NCBI RefSeq assembly: GCF_037911135.1
Contig: NZ_JBBLYU010000001.1
Span: 496,001-560,000 of the forward strand
DNA: 64,000 nucleotides
Source: Phaeobacter sp. A36a-5a
GTDB lineage: Bacteria; Pseudomonadota; Alphaproteobacteria; Rhodobacterales; Rhodobacteraceae
Direction of reading: 5' to 3'
Of the stretch, positions 51,248-60,617 are shown piece after piece (the stretch's first letter is position 1; each line of letters begins with the position of its first letter). The notes beneath the pieces are model-generated. The model saw only the letters and a list, made by a program, of their open reading frames with translations. It was not told the DNA's origin and searched no databases. Both the position numbers and the translations under genes were made by a program.

Positions 51248-51278
51248 AGTGGCGCGCCGTCAGCTACGGCGCGCCACT
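51248..51278 (+). terminator. Terminator-like hairpin after the amidinotransferase
   Basis: Perfect 13-bp stem AGTGGCGCGCCGT (51248-51260) with ACGGCGCGCCACT (51266-51278), 5-base loop, two bases past the stop codon. The T tract is weak. Confidence 0.65.
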
Positions 51279-51407
51279 CTTCGACGGTTAATCTTGACCG
51301 TACTTGTCTACCGGGAGCAGGTCTCCAGTGCAGGTATCCTGCGGACCAGTTTCGCATACGTTGCTAACCGTCGCTACTCAGTCGGTCCGGCTCGCTGTCT
51401 GAGGCTG

Positions 51408-51869
51408 TCAGATGCCGTATTTCTTGCGCAGCTTGCGGACCTGTGACGAGATCTTGTTCCCGGGCTTCACGCGTTCGGCGAACTCCTTCGTCGGCTTGTA
51501 CCATGATTGGTCCTTGTCGCTGTACTTCCACAGCTGGCCCTTGCTGTCTGCTACATGGCGGAAGCATTCTTTGTTCTGATCCCCGGACCCGCCTTCGCTG
51601 CTGTACCAGAGCGCCTCATAGCACAGCTGGCCCTTTGAGGTTGCGTACCATTTCCCCAAGCCAACGCTGTCTTCCCAAACGGCTTGGAAGCTCCCGTCAG
51701 GCGCCCAATACGAGCCCCCTTTGCTCCAGATCCATGTCTTGCCGGAATAAAGCTCGACAACCGTTTGTCCGCTTACGCGGTTTTTCCGGTCAGGGCCCGC
51801 TGCGAAAACCGGCGTCGCTGCCAGGGCTGACACAATCGCCAAAACACAAATTTTTTTGAAAATAAACAT
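51408..51869 (-). CDS. DUF995 family exported protein
   Basis: 153 residues with a signal peptide (FKKICVLAIVSALAATPVFAA). The mature part (SGQTVVELYSGKTWIWSKGGSYWAPDGSFQAVWEDSVGLGKWYATSKGQLCYEALWY) has the DUF995 pattern of repeated Trp/Gly beta strands: a small periplasmic or secreted protein with two cysteines that may form a disulfide. Function unknown; some relatives are found in host- or surface-associated alphaproteobacteria. AT-rich upstream region (51870-51920). Isolated gene. Confidence 0.8.
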   Translation of the reverse strand: MFIFKKICVLAIVSALAATPVFAAGPDRKNRVSGQTVVELYSGKTWIWSKGGSYWAPDGSFQAVWEDSVGLGKWYATSKGQLCYEALWYSSEGGSGDQNKECFRHVADSKGQLWKYSDKDQSWYKPTKEFAERVKPGNKISSQVRKLRKKYGI

Positions 51870-52001
51870 TACTCATCCCCTCAAACTGGTGAACGGCGAA
51901 ACTATACCATAAATTGTCCGAAAATCCGACAGTGCGGTTCCAGGAGTGTAAAGGCTTTTGCTGCCTGGGGTGACCGCCACCTGGCGGCGATTGATGATGG
52001 T

Positions 52002-52484
52002 TTATTCGCGCGGTAGGGCCATCCGCAGGATGTGCCGGGGGCCGGCAAGGCGATGGGGATAGATGCCGCCGGTGTCCTGAAACCCGCCTTTCAGATAGTA
52101 GCGAACCGCCGGAGAGTTTTGCAAATTCACCGTCAGCACCACCGCATGGCGGGCCGGTTACTGGGTCGGCAGATTGCTCTGTAAAGCAGAGACGGCTGTG
52201 GGGGCATAACCTTTACCCTGCGCGCCGCGGTCGATCATCAACGCGCGCAGGCCCAGCTCATCTGCCGAGGCGAAATCATAGGTTTCGTGATAAAGGCGGT
52301 CGATCTTCAAGAACCCCAGCGCGCGGGGCCCGTCGAGGATGGCGTAAAAATCCACGCCGTCCTCGTCTTCTTCAAAGGCCTGCGACAAGGTGCCAGAGAA
52401 GCGGACCTGATCCGGTTCCACACTTGTATGGGCGACCAAATCAAGCTCGCTGCGCGCCGCCGAGCGCAGGGTAATGGGCTTCAC
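52002..52484 (-). pseudogene. GNAT acetyltransferase interrupted by an in-frame TAA
   Basis: Residues 1-108 (MKPITLRSAARSELDLVAHTSVEP to GAQGKGYAPTAVSALQSNLPTQ) are a GNAT N-terminus with the acetyl-CoA motif (RGAQGKGYA). A TAA at 52160-52158 stops it, but the same frame runs on for 51 residues that are plainly the GNAT C-terminus (AVVLTVNLQNSPAVRYYLKGGFQDTGGIYPHR), ending at a TAA at 52002. One base change would restore a 160-residue enzyme. The start overlaps the pepF stop (ATGA), so it belongs to that unit. Sequencing error is the alternative. Confidence 0.8.
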
Positions 52485-54325
52485 CCCTCCATCGCTTCCA
52501 GCTCATCGATCATCTCGGAGATCATGCTTAGGCCCTTGTCCCAGAAGGTGGGATCAGAGGCATCCAGGCCAAAGGGCGCCAAAAGTTCCTTGTGGTGTTT
52601 GGAGCCGCCTGCCTTCAGCATGTCGAAATACTTGTCCTCGAACCCTTCGGCCCCCTCGGCGTAGACGGAGTAGAGCGCGTTCACCAGCCCGTCGCCAAAA
52701 GCATAGGCGTAGACGTAGAAGGGGGAGTGGACAAAATGCGGTACATAGGTCCAGAAGGTCTCGTAGCCTTCCATGAAATCAAAGGCTTCACCAAGGCTCT
52801 CGGCCTGTACCGACATCCACAGCGCGTTGATGTCATCAGGGGTCAGCTCGCCTTCGGCGCGGGCGGCATGCAATTTGCATTCAAAGTCATAGAACGCGAT
52901 CTGGCGCACGACCGTGTTGATCATGTCCTCGACCTTGCCTGCCAAGAGGATCTTGCGCTCGTTCTTGTCCTTGGCGTTTTCCAGCATCTTGCGGAAGGTC
53001 AGCATCTCGCCGAATACAGATGCGGTTTCCGCCAGCGTCAGCGGCGTTGACGACAGCATTTCGCCCTGCTCGGCTGCAAGTACCTGATGCACGCCGTGGC
53101 CCAGCTCATGCGCGAGCGTCATCACATCGCGCGGTTTGCCGAGGTAGTTCAGCATCACATAGGGGTGCACATCGGTGACGGTCGGGTGAGCAAATGCCCC
53201 CGGCGCCTTGCCCGGTTTCACGGCGGCGTCGATCCAGCCCTTGTCAAAGAACGGCTCTGCCAGATCGCCCATGCGCGGATCAAAAGCGCTATAGGCATCC
53301 ATCACCATCTTGCGTGCCTCCTCCCATTTGACGGTGCGGGAGGTCTCCATTGGCAGCGGCGCATTGCGGTCCCAGACCTGCATCCGGTCCAGCCCCAGCC
53401 ATTTGCGCTTCAGCTCGTAATAGCGATGCGACAGCTTGGGGTAGGCGGCCACCACAGCTTCGCGCAGGGCCTCGACGACCTCCGGCTCGACGTGGTTGGA
53501 GAGATGGCGTCCCATCTGCGGAGAGGGCATCCCGCGCCAGCGGTCCAGGATTTCCTTTTCCTTGGCCTGGGTGTTGTGGACACGGGCAAAGATCTTGATG
53601 TTGTCGGAGAAAACCCGGGCAAGTTCGCGCGCCGCGGCTTCCCGCTTGGTGCGGTCTTGTTCGGTCAACAGGTTCAGCGTGCCTTCGATGTTCAACTCTT
53701 CGCCGTCAACGGTGAAGGTGAGGCCGGCAATCGTTTCGTCAAAAAGCCGCTCCCAGGCGTCGCCTACAACGCCCAGATCATGCAGGAATTTCTCCAGCTC
53801 GTCAGACAGCTGATAAGGCTTCATCGCGCGAATACGGTCAAAAATCGGTTTGTAGCGGGCGAGATCGCTGTTGGCGGCGAAATGGGCCTCCAGTGCCGCG
53901 TCTTCAATCCGGTTGATTTCAAGCGAGAAGAACACCAGCGGCGTGGTGAAGATCGTTACCTTCTCCTGCATGTCGGACATGAATTTGGCGCGGTCGGCAT
54001 CGGTGGTCAGCTGATAATAGCGCAGACCAGCAAAGGACATGATCCGCCCGGCGATGGCGTTGATCTTCTCGTTGCGCACGACGCAGGCCAGCAGACCGTC
54101 GGCATCCAGATCGGCCAGTTTGCCTTCGTAGTCACTGGCGAAACTGGCGCATTCTTTCTCCAGCCAGTTGAGGTCGCGATCCAGCTCTGCCGCATCCTCA
54201 GAGGTGTAGAGGTCGCTCAGATCCCATTCAGGCAGATTGCCCAGCCCATCCGGCCCGGCACCGCCCGCATCATTGGCGTTGGCGTCTCGCATCAGGTCGC
54301 GGTCAAGGAAGGGAGCGTTGAACAT
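52481..54325 (-). CDS. pepF: Oligoendopeptidase F (M3B zinc metallopeptidase)
   Basis: 614 residues, standard for alphaproteobacterial PepF. Zinc site H406-ELG-H410 in VMTLAHELGHGVHQ and third ligand E433 in LTLAETASVFGEM; the C-terminal helical region (FYVYAYAFGDGLVNALYSVY) helps bind substrate. Cuts short peptides of about 7-17 residues in the cytoplasm. Followed by a broken GNAT gene that overlaps its stop. The 165 bases upstream to the hydrolase gene show no other gene. Confidence 0.94.
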   Translation of the reverse strand: MFNAPFLDRDLMRDANANDAGGAGPDGLGNLPEWDLSDLYTSEDAAELDRDLNWLEKECASFASDYEGKLADLDADGLLACVVRNEKINAIAGRIMSFAGLRYYQLTTDADRAKFMSDMQEKVTIFTTPLVFFSLEINRIEDAALEAHFAANSDLARYKPIFDRIRAMKPYQLSDELEKFLHDLGVVGDAWERLFDETIAGLTFTVDGEELNIEGTLNLLTEQDRTKREAAARELARVFSDNIKIFARVHNTQAKEKEILDRWRGMPSPQMGRHLSNHVEPEVVEALREAVVAAYPKLSHRYYELKRKWLGLDRMQVWDRNAPLPMETSRTVKWEEARKMVMDAYSAFDPRMGDLAEPFFDKGWIDAAVKPGKAPGAFAHPTVTDVHPYVMLNYLGKPRDVMTLAHELGHGVHQVLAAEQGEMLSSTPLTLAETASVFGEMLTFRKMLENAKDKNERKILLAGKVEDMINTVVRQIAFYDFECKLHAARAEGELTPDDINALWMSVQAESLGEAFDFMEGYETFWTYVPHFVHSPFYVYAYAFGDGLVNALYSVYAEGAEGFEDKYFDMLKAGGSKHHKELLAPFGLDASDPTFWDKGLSMISEMIDELEAMEG

Positions 54326-54490
54326 CAGGGCACCTCGGGCTGTTGTGTGTCTTCTCCGACATCTAAGCGCGAGGGCTGGGGATCACAAGCAAGCGGCCCG
54401 CGTCGGGCGGCGATTTATTGGCCGGGCAGGGGGGCACACTGCGCGCGATATTTTAAGAACTCTGATCGCGTCAGCCTGTCCGGGGTGAAC

Positions 54491-55453
54491 CTAGTCTGCG
54501 TATTGATCGAACAAACGGGTGATCTTGTCAAAAATGGCGCGGCGGGTTTCAGCCCCTTCCATCATCACCTCATGCTGCGCGCCCTCGACCAGATCCAGTT
54601 CGCCCCCCGGCCAGCGCGCCATCCGGTCATGAATGGCTGCCGTATTGACGATCTGTTCCTGTGTGCCGAGGAAGGTGATGCAGGGCAGTGCGGGTGAGGG
54701 CATTTTCGCAAGGGCTGCACATTCTCGCAGGCTTTCGCCCAGCCATCGGACGGTCGGCCCGCCAAGCGACAGATCGGGCTGTGCCGCAAGCTGATCCTGC
54801 ATCAGGCGGTACATCTCAGGATCATTGGTGAGCGAATTGCCCTCGAACGGGCTGGCCTGCACATATGGGGCTAGGGTTGTCGTCGGGGTCCGCATTGCGC
54901 CGATGCCGAACCGGTCACCCATAGAACTGAGCAGCCGCGCCACGGGCCGCAGCGCGGGCGGGATCTGAATTCCCCACATCGGCGCGGAAAAAATGCAGGC
55001 TTTGACCGGAAGCCCTTCCATGACTGCGCGCAGACCGATGGCGCCGCCCATAGAATGGCCGAGGACGAACCATGGTTTCGGCAGAGCGAGCCGATCGGCC
55101 AGCTCAACCGCCGCCTGGACGTCTTTCTGAAAATCGCGAAAGGCGACGACGTGACCCAGAAGCCGCTCCGGCAGCATCCTGTCCGCCAGCCCCTGGCCGC
55201 GCCAGTCGATTGCCAGCGTTGCATAGCCTCGGCTTGCCAGATCCTGGGCAGCTCCTCCGTATTTTTCGATATATTCGGTGCGCCCGGGAAACAGCAGTAA
55301 CGTGCCCTTCTCAGCGCCCGCAGGGCGCCAATGGCCCACGCGGATGCGCAGGCCATCGCTGGTGCTCACCCAATGGGCCTGCCCGCCGTCTGGTCCTCGC
55401 GCGATATCGGCAAAGAAGGGAGCGGGGGTCAGATCCATCGGGCGCGCGTCCAT
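54491..55453 (-). CDS. Alpha/beta hydrolase, lysophospholipase / monoacylglycerol-lipase-like
   Basis: 320 residues; the ATG at 55453 shares TGATG with the SCP2 stop (a second ATG at 55438 is possible). Nucleophile elbow VLGHSMGGAIGLRAVMEG, oxyanion-loop LLFPGRTEYIEKYGGAAQDLASRGYATLAIDWRGQGLADR, aspartate near GTQEQIVNTAAIHDRM, histidine in EGAQHEVMMEGAE. This is the Hydrolase_4 (PldB-like) pattern that hydrolyses lysophospholipids or monoacylglycerols. Coupled to an SCP2 protein, it suggests a lipid role. Confidence 0.88.
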   Translation of the reverse strand: MDARPMDLTPAPFFADIARGPDGGQAHWVSTSDGLRIRVGHWRPAGAEKGTLLLFPGRTEYIEKYGGAAQDLASRGYATLAIDWRGQGLADRMLPERLLGHVVAFRDFQKDVQAAVELADRLALPKPWFVLGHSMGGAIGLRAVMEGLPVKACIFSAPMWGIQIPPALRPVARLLSSMGDRFGIGAMRTPTTTLAPYVQASPFEGNSLTNDPEMYRLMQDQLAAQPDLSLGGPTVRWLGESLRECAALAKMPSPALPCITFLGTQEQIVNTAAIHDRMARWPGGELDLVEGAQHEVMMEGAETRRAIFDKITRLFDQYAD

Positions 55454-55740
55454 CAGGCCATCGCCGATGCCAGTTTCATCGCGGTGCCCATGTCACCGTC
55501 GATGGTCAGCTTGCCGCTCATGAATGCCGTGGTCGGGTTCAGTTCACCCTCGATGATGGACTGAAACGTCTCTGCGTCGGCGGTCATGGTGACCTCTGCC
55601 TCTTCGTCGGCGACGCGGGCCCCGTTCTGATCCAGCATGATGGTGCCCATGCCGGTGATGTCGAATTTGGCGGAGCCGTCAAAGCCACCATCCATCTTTG
55701 CGTTCAGCGTTTCTGCTGCTTGGGTCAGCGTTTCGCTCAT
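55453..55740 (-). CDS. SCP2 sterol-binding domain protein
   Basis: 95 residues, a minimal SCP2 domain: KMDGGFDGSAKFDITGMGTIMLDQNGARVADEEAEVTMTADAETFQSIIEGELNPTTAFMSGKLTIDGDMGTAMKLASAM. SCP2 proteins bind lipids in a hydrophobic tunnel. No signal peptide. Overlaps the lysophospholipase-like gene by one base, so it may carry or present its lipid substrate (inference). Confidence 0.92.
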   Translation of the reverse strand: MSETLTQAAETLNAKMDGGFDGSAKFDITGMGTIMLDQNGARVADEEAEVTMTADAETFQSIIEGELNPTTAFMSGKLTIDGDMGTAMKLASAMA

Positions 55741-55837
55741 GTTCAGTCCTCATTTTGGTCCGCAGCCTGCAAATTTATGTGAAGGATGTCCTTCCCACTC
55801 TGGAAAACGCAGGCTGCGCGGTTACACTTAACCCATC

Positions 55838-56407
55838 ATGGTTGCAAAATTCTCCAATCTCAAAGCTATCGTGGCGGCAACGTCTTTGACAGTCCTGTTT
55901 TCCGTGCCTTTGCAAGGTCACGCTCAGGAGGTTCAGGGCGAGGCGGACCTGCTGGCCGCTTTGTCCGATGCCGACCCGCAGGAAGCCATCGGTCTGGACA
56001 GATCCCTGCAGGCGCTCTGGAACAGTAGCGGCTCGCCTGCGATGGACCTGCTTTTGAAACGTGGCAAGGACGCGCTGGACCGCGGCGATACCCGGATTGC
56101 CATCGAGCATCTGACTGCGCTGACCGATCATGCGCCAGGATTTTCCATGGGCTGGTACGAGCGGGCACGGGCGTATTTCACCGCGGGCCTCTATGGCCCT
56201 GCCGTGGCCGATCTGGAGCAGACGCTGATGCTGAACCCCAACGACTACAATGCGATTTTTGCGCTGGGGGCGATGTTCGAACAGTTCAATGACCCGCAAA
56301 ACGCCTATGAGGCCTATAAAAGGGCGCAGGCTATACATCCGCACCACGAGGCGATAACCAGCGCGCTCGACCGGCTGAAGACCGAAGTCGAGGGCAAAGA
56401 GCTTTAG
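55838..56407 (+). CDS. Exported TPR-repeat protein
   Basis: 189 residues. Signal peptide (AIVAATSLTVLFSVPLQGHAQ) and at least three TPR-like helix pairs (about residues 75-175: AIEHLTALTDHAPGFSMGWYERARAYFTAGLYGPAVADLEQTLMLNPNDYNAIFALGAMFEQFNDPQNAYEAYKRAQAIHP). Probably a periplasmic scaffold; partner unknown. Ends 41 bases before the helicase gene, so perhaps co-transcribed. Confidence 0.87.
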   Translation: MVAKFSNLKAIVAATSLTVLFSVPLQGHAQEVQGEADLLAALSDADPQEAIGLDRSLQALWNSSGSPAMDLLLKRGKDALDRGDTRIAIEHLTALTDHAPGFSMGWYERARAYFTAGLYGPAVADLEQTLMLNPNDYNAIFALGAMFEQFNDPQNAYEAYKRAQAIHPHHEAITSALDRLKTEVEGKEL

Positions 56408-56448
56408 GGCTGACAGTTGAGCTCGGTTCGGGCGTTGAGGGCAATATC

Positions 56449-59400
56449 ATGACAGGCACGCAGAGTTCCGGGAGCGACCGGGTCCTGGCGGTTTTGGGGC
56501 CGACCAATACCGGCAAGACGCACTATGCGATTGAACGTATGCTGGGGCATCGCACGGGTGTCATGGGATTCCCGTTGCGGCTTCTGGCGCGCGAGGTCTA
56601 TGACAAGGTCGTCGCCGCCCGTGGCCCGTCGGTGGTGGCACTGATTACCGGTGAAGAGCGTATCGTGCCGCCGCGCGCACAATATTGGATCTGCACAGTT
56701 GAGGCGATGCCCGAGGGGATGGGCTGCGATTTCCTTGCGGTGGATGAAATCCAGCTCTGCGCCGACCCGGAACGGGGCCATGTCTTTACCGACCGTCTGC
56801 TAAGGGCGCGTGGTACTCATGAGACGCTGTTTCTTGGCGCTGACACCATGCGCGGGCCGATTGCTGCGTTGGTTCCGGGCGTGCAGTTTATGCGCCGCGA
56901 ACGGCTTTCGGATCTGGTCTATGCCGGATCCAAGAAGCTCAGCCGGATGCCTGCGCGCACCGCTATCGTCGGGTTCTCCATCGACAATGTCTATGCCATC
57001 GCCGAACTGTTGCGCCGACAGAAGGGCGGGGCAGCCGTTGTGATGGGCGCGCTCAGCCCCCGGACCCGCAACGCCCAGGTCGAGCTCTACCAGAATGGCG
57101 AGGTGGACTATCTGGTCGCGACCGATGCCATCGGCATGGGTCTCAATCTGGATATCGATCACGTCGCCTTTTCTTCGCTCAGCAAATTTGACGGTCGCCG
57201 GATGCGGCAATTGGCCCCGAATGAACTGGCCCAGATCGCAGGGCGGGCAGGGCGCGGGATGAGTCACGGCAGCTTTGGGGTTACCGGCGATGCCCCGCCG
57301 CTGGAGGATGGCGTCGCGCAGGCGATCATGGAACACAGGTTCACGCCGTTGAAGAAATTGAACTGGCGTTCCTCGGCGCTGCAATTCGGCACGGTAGAGG
57401 CACTGATCCGCTCTCTCGAATCAGCGCCTGACGATCAGAACCTGATCCGCGCCCGCGAAGCGGACGATCTTATCGCCTTGAAATCGTTGTCCCAGCAGGA
57501 TGAAATTCTGGCGCGCACAACCAACGCGCCCTCGGTACGATTGCTCTGGGATATCTGTCGCATCCCGGATTTTCGCGGTATCTCGCAATCGGAACATTCG
57601 GGGCTCTTGGGCGTTTTGTTCCAGTATTTGCACGACTCAGGCGTTGTCCCGGACGACTGGCTGGCGCGGCAGGTCAAACGGATTGATCGGGTTGATGGCG
57701 ACATTGACGCATTGTCGAAACGTTTGGCCTTTATACGAACATGGACCTATGTCGCACAAAGGAACGGCTGGGTACGTGATGAAAGTCATTGGCGCGGGGA
57801 GACGCGCGCTGTAGAAGACAGATTGTCGGACGCCTTGCACGAACGTCTGACTCAGCGATTTGTGGACCGGCGCACATCCGTGCTTTTGCGCCGGCTCAAA
57901 CAGAAGGAGGCCCTTTTGGCCGAAGTGAATGATAAGGGTGAAGTGACCGTCGAAGGTGAATTCGTTGGTCGTCTTGAAGGGTTCCGGTTCTCTCCGGACA
58001 AGGGCGCACAAGGCGCTGAGGCAAAGGCGTTGAAATCCGCCTCCCTGCAAGCACTCGCACCGCATTTCCATCTCCGGGCTGACCGTTTTTACAACGCGCC
58101 GGATACCGAAATTGATTTTACCGATCAGGGCGGCCTGATGTGGGGTGAATATGCTGTCGGCAAATTGGTGGCCGGCGCTGACCCGCTGAATCCGCGCATC
58201 GAGGTGTTTGTCGACGATACTGCGGGCCCAGATGTGGCCCAGAAGGTCGAACGCCGCCTGCAACATTTCATCTCACGCAAGATCAACGCGCTGTTTGAGC
58301 CGCTGCTCAACCTGCAGCGCGACGAGGAGCTGACCGGCCTGGCCCGTGGCTTTGCCTTCCGCATGGTCGAGGGTCTGGGTCTGCTGCCGCGCGGCAGTGT
58401 CGCGCAGGAAGTGAAAGATCTGGACCAGGATGCACGTGGCGCGTTGCGCAAACATGGCATCCGCTTTGGCCAGTTCACCATCTTCATGCCGCTGCTTCTG
58501 AAGCCGGCGCCGACCCGCCTGCGGCTGGTGCTCTGGGCTCTGTCCGAGGGTCTTGGCGAATTCCCCGATGCACCGCCTGCCGGTCTGGTGACCGTTCCTG
58601 TGATCAAGGATGCTCCGCAGGGCTATGATACCATGTGCGGGTATCGCAACGCGGGCGAACGCATGATCCGTATCGACATGCTCGAACGTCTTGCAGACAT
58701 GCTGCGCGCCGAAGACAGCCGTGGCGGGTTCGAGGCCAAGGCCGACATGCTGTCGATCACCGGCATGACGCTGGAGCAGTTTGCAGATTTGATGCAGGGG
58801 CTTGGCTATCAGGCCGACAAGGGCGAGCGGATCAAGGCCAAGGCGGTTGACACCGTGGTCACCGAAACCAGCACGCCTGATGCGGATATCCCGGTGATGG
58901 ACGCGGCGCAACAGGTTGAAAACACGCCTGCCGCCGCCCCGGATGAGACCGATACCGCTGCCGTCACGGAAACAGTTACCGCTGATGCCGACGCGCCAGC
59001 CGATGTTCCGGGTGATGTTGCGGCGATCGAGGACGCAGGGGTGGCACCGGTTGCAGAAACCATGGCCGACCCGGCAGCTGTTGATCCGATCCCCGAGACC
59101 GCCGAGATCGAGACCCCGGTTGGCGAAGCTGCCGATGCCAATGTAGACGAGCTTGAGATGGAGGTGTTCTACACCTTCACCTGGGGGCGCGCCCGGAAGA
59201 CGGGCGGCCACCGCGGCGGTGGCCGTCGCGGTCAGGACGCTGGCGAGAGCGGCGCAAAGCGTGGCGGCGACGCTGCGCGCGGCAAGGGCAAACCACGTGG
59301 CGGCAAGCCTGGCCGCGATGGCAAGCCCGGCAAGAAGGGTGGCCGTCAGGATCAGGGCAGCAAAACCTATTCGGCCCGCCCGCCGAAGAAGGAAAAGCAG

Positions 59401-59457
59401 ATTGATCCCGACAATCCCTTTGCAGCGGCGCTGATGGGACTGAAACAATCCGATTGA
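56449..59457 (+). CDS. SUV3-like DExH RNA helicase
   Basis: 1002 residues. Helicase core: motif I LGPTNTGKTHYAIERM (about 17-32), motif II VDEIQLCADPERGH, motif VI-like IAGRAGRGMSHG; then SUV3-type C-terminal domains (about 300-800). Related to the mitochondrial RNA helicase Suv3, common in alphaproteobacteria as an uncharacterised ATP-dependent helicase, likely in RNA turnover. The tail has an acidic, alanine-rich stretch (about 820-905) and a basic Gly/Arg/Lys-rich end (RGGGRRGQ to GGRQDQG), typical of nonspecific RNA binding. Followed by an S4-domain RNA-binding gene. Confidence 0.9.
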   Translation: MTGTQSSGSDRVLAVLGPTNTGKTHYAIERMLGHRTGVMGFPLRLLAREVYDKVVAARGPSVVALITGEERIVPPRAQYWICTVEAMPEGMGCDFLAVDEIQLCADPERGHVFTDRLLRARGTHETLFLGADTMRGPIAALVPGVQFMRRERLSDLVYAGSKKLSRMPARTAIVGFSIDNVYAIAELLRRQKGGAAVVMGALSPRTRNAQVELYQNGEVDYLVATDAIGMGLNLDIDHVAFSSLSKFDGRRMRQLAPNELAQIAGRAGRGMSHGSFGVTGDAPPLEDGVAQAIMEHRFTPLKKLNWRSSALQFGTVEALIRSLESAPDDQNLIRAREADDLIALKSLSQQDEILARTTNAPSVRLLWDICRIPDFRGISQSEHSGLLGVLFQYLHDSGVVPDDWLARQVKRIDRVDGDIDALSKRLAFIRTWTYVAQRNGWVRDESHWRGETRAVEDRLSDALHERLTQRFVDRRTSVLLRRLKQKEALLAEVNDKGEVTVEGEFVGRLEGFRFSPDKGAQGAEAKALKSASLQALAPHFHLRADRFYNAPDTEIDFTDQGGLMWGEYAVGKLVAGADPLNPRIEVFVDDTAGPDVAQKVERRLQHFISRKINALFEPLLNLQRDEELTGLARGFAFRMVEGLGLLPRGSVAQEVKDLDQDARGALRKHGIRFGQFTIFMPLLLKPAPTRLRLVLWALSEGLGEFPDAPPAGLVTVPVIKDAPQGYDTMCGYRNAGERMIRIDMLERLADMLRAEDSRGGFEAKADMLSITGMTLEQFADLMQGLGYQADKGERIKAKAVDTVVTETSTPDADIPVMDAAQQVENTPAAAPDETDTAAVTETVTADADAPADVPGDVAAIEDAGVAPVAETMADPAAVDPIPETAEIETPVGEAADANVDELEMEVFYTFTWGRARKTGGHRGGGRRGQDAGESGAKRGGDAARGKGKPRGGKPGRDGKPGKKGGRQDQGSKTYSARPPKKEKQIDPDNPFAAALMGLKQSD

Positions 59458-59476
59458 TCGGCTGCTGGTGCCATGG

Positions 59477-59851
59477 ATGACGCAGGTCTCTGAAAAGATC
59501 AGGATCGACAAATGGTTGTGGCAGGCGCGGTTCTTCAAGACCCGTAGCCTGTCCGCCAAGATGGTTAGCGCGGGCCATCTCCGTCTCAATGGCAACAAGA
59601 TTGCAAAACCGGCTCAGAACGTCTCTCTTGGGGACGTTCTGACCTTCCCTCAAGGGCGCATCATCCGGACCGTCCGGGTCGAAGCACTTGGAACACGGCG
59701 CGGACCTGCTCCAGAGGCACAGGCGCTGTACTTTGATTTGACCGAAAAACAGGACCCCGTGCCGCGTAATCCGCGCTACGAAGGAAAAGGTCGCCCGGAT
59801 AAGAAAGAGCGCAGGGCGCTTGATCTTAGTCGCCGGGATGGCGCGTTTTGA
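59477..59851 (+). CDS. S4-domain RNA-binding protein (Hsp15/HslR type)
   Basis: 124 residues from the ATG at 59477 (MTQVSEKIRIDKWLWQARFFKTRSLSAKMVSAGHLRLNGNKIAKPAQNV); a GTG three codons upstream is possible. The S4 fold fills residues 8-70; the rest is basic (RYEGKGRPDKKERRALDLSRRDG). Hsp15 binds stalled 50S subunits that carry nascent chains in heat-stressed cells. Just downstream of the SUV3-like helicase, a second RNA-binding protein, so the two may be co-expressed. Confidence 0.9.
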   Translation: MTQVSEKIRIDKWLWQARFFKTRSLSAKMVSAGHLRLNGNKIAKPAQNVSLGDVLTFPQGRIIRTVRVEALGTRRGPAPEAQALYFDLTEKQDPVPRNPRYEGKGRPDKKERRALDLSRRDGAF

Positions 59852-59914
59852 CATCTTGAAGCCGGCGCTCGGGTGAATTAGCTACAAGCCAAACAGCTAC
59901 GGGACTCGGCCACC

Positions 59915-60253
59915 ATGACTTATGTCGTTACGGATAACTGCATCGCCTGCAAATACACCGACTGCGTCGAAGTCTGTCCGGTCGATTGTTTCTACGAGGG
60001 CGAGAATACCCTGGTGATTCACCCGGATGAATGTATCGACTGCGGCGTCTGCGAACCGGAATGCCCCGCCGATGCGATCCGCCCGGATACCGAGCCGGAT
60101 ATGGACAAATGGGTTGAGTTCAATCGGAAATACTCCGAAATGTGGCCAGTCATCGTCTCCAAGAAAGATCCACTGCCAGATGCAGAGGAACGCGACGGAG
60201 AAGAAGGCAAGTTGGAGAAGTACTTCTCCGAAGCTCCCGGCGAAGGCGGCTGA
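59915..60253 (+). CDS. fdxA: Seven-iron ferredoxin FdxA
   Basis: 112 residues. Cysteine pattern [23 protein letters not shown] and [18 protein letters not shown] holds a [3Fe-4S] and a [4Fe-4S] cluster, as in Azotobacter FdI-type proteins; the C-terminal acidic tail is usual. A cytoplasmic electron carrier. Next gene is carD, the conserved alphaproteobacterial pair. Confidence 0.95.
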   Translation: MTYVVTDNCIACKYTDCVEVCPVDCFYEGENTLVIHPDECIDCGVCEPECPADAIRPDTEPDMDKWVEFNRKYSEMWPVIVSKKDPLPDAEERDGEEGKLEKYFSEAPGEGG

Positions 60254-60617
60254 TAACAGCAGGTGTCTGCGGCTCCAGCTGGCTGGTTGCTTCGCGACTC
60301 ACCTTTGCAAGACTGCGCGGTCCGGGAACGGGCCGCACCGGAGACCCGCCGTTTTATGGCATTTTTCGGGTCTGGATCCATTGGGACCATGATGTTTCAC
60401 GGAGCGCTGCCTTTTTGTGGTGCAGAAAATATGATATACTCTTTCAGTAAATGACCAACCACGGATGTCCGCCTTGACTGTGCGCCCTGCGACGCACGGG
60501 TCCTATGGCGGTTTTTCTGCGGCATTTCTGTGGGTGCGGGTATTCGGATCACCGCGCGCGTGGATGTGTGGCAGCCCAGCCGACCCGAAGGTCGGCACAG
60601 AGCGAGGAAAGACCTGT
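60254..60617. other. Non-coding leader between fdxA and carD
   Basis: About 360 bases with no convincing gene. A TATGATATACT stretch at 60430-60441 resembles a -10 region, and a GCCGACC-CGAA-GGTCGGC hairpin (60579-60596) sits just before the carD ribosome-binding site (GAGGAAAG). Together these suggest a long, structured carD 5' leader. Confidence 0.5.

Noticed and set aside
48113-52500. Genomic island or mobile element in the mixed-gene region
   Set aside because: No integrase, transposase, tRNA edge, direct-repeat border or clear base-composition shift was seen.
59848-59914. TTGACA promoter for fdxA
   Set aside because: A -35-like TTGACA is present at 59848, but no -10 hexamer lies at 16-18 bases, so it is not listed as a feature.
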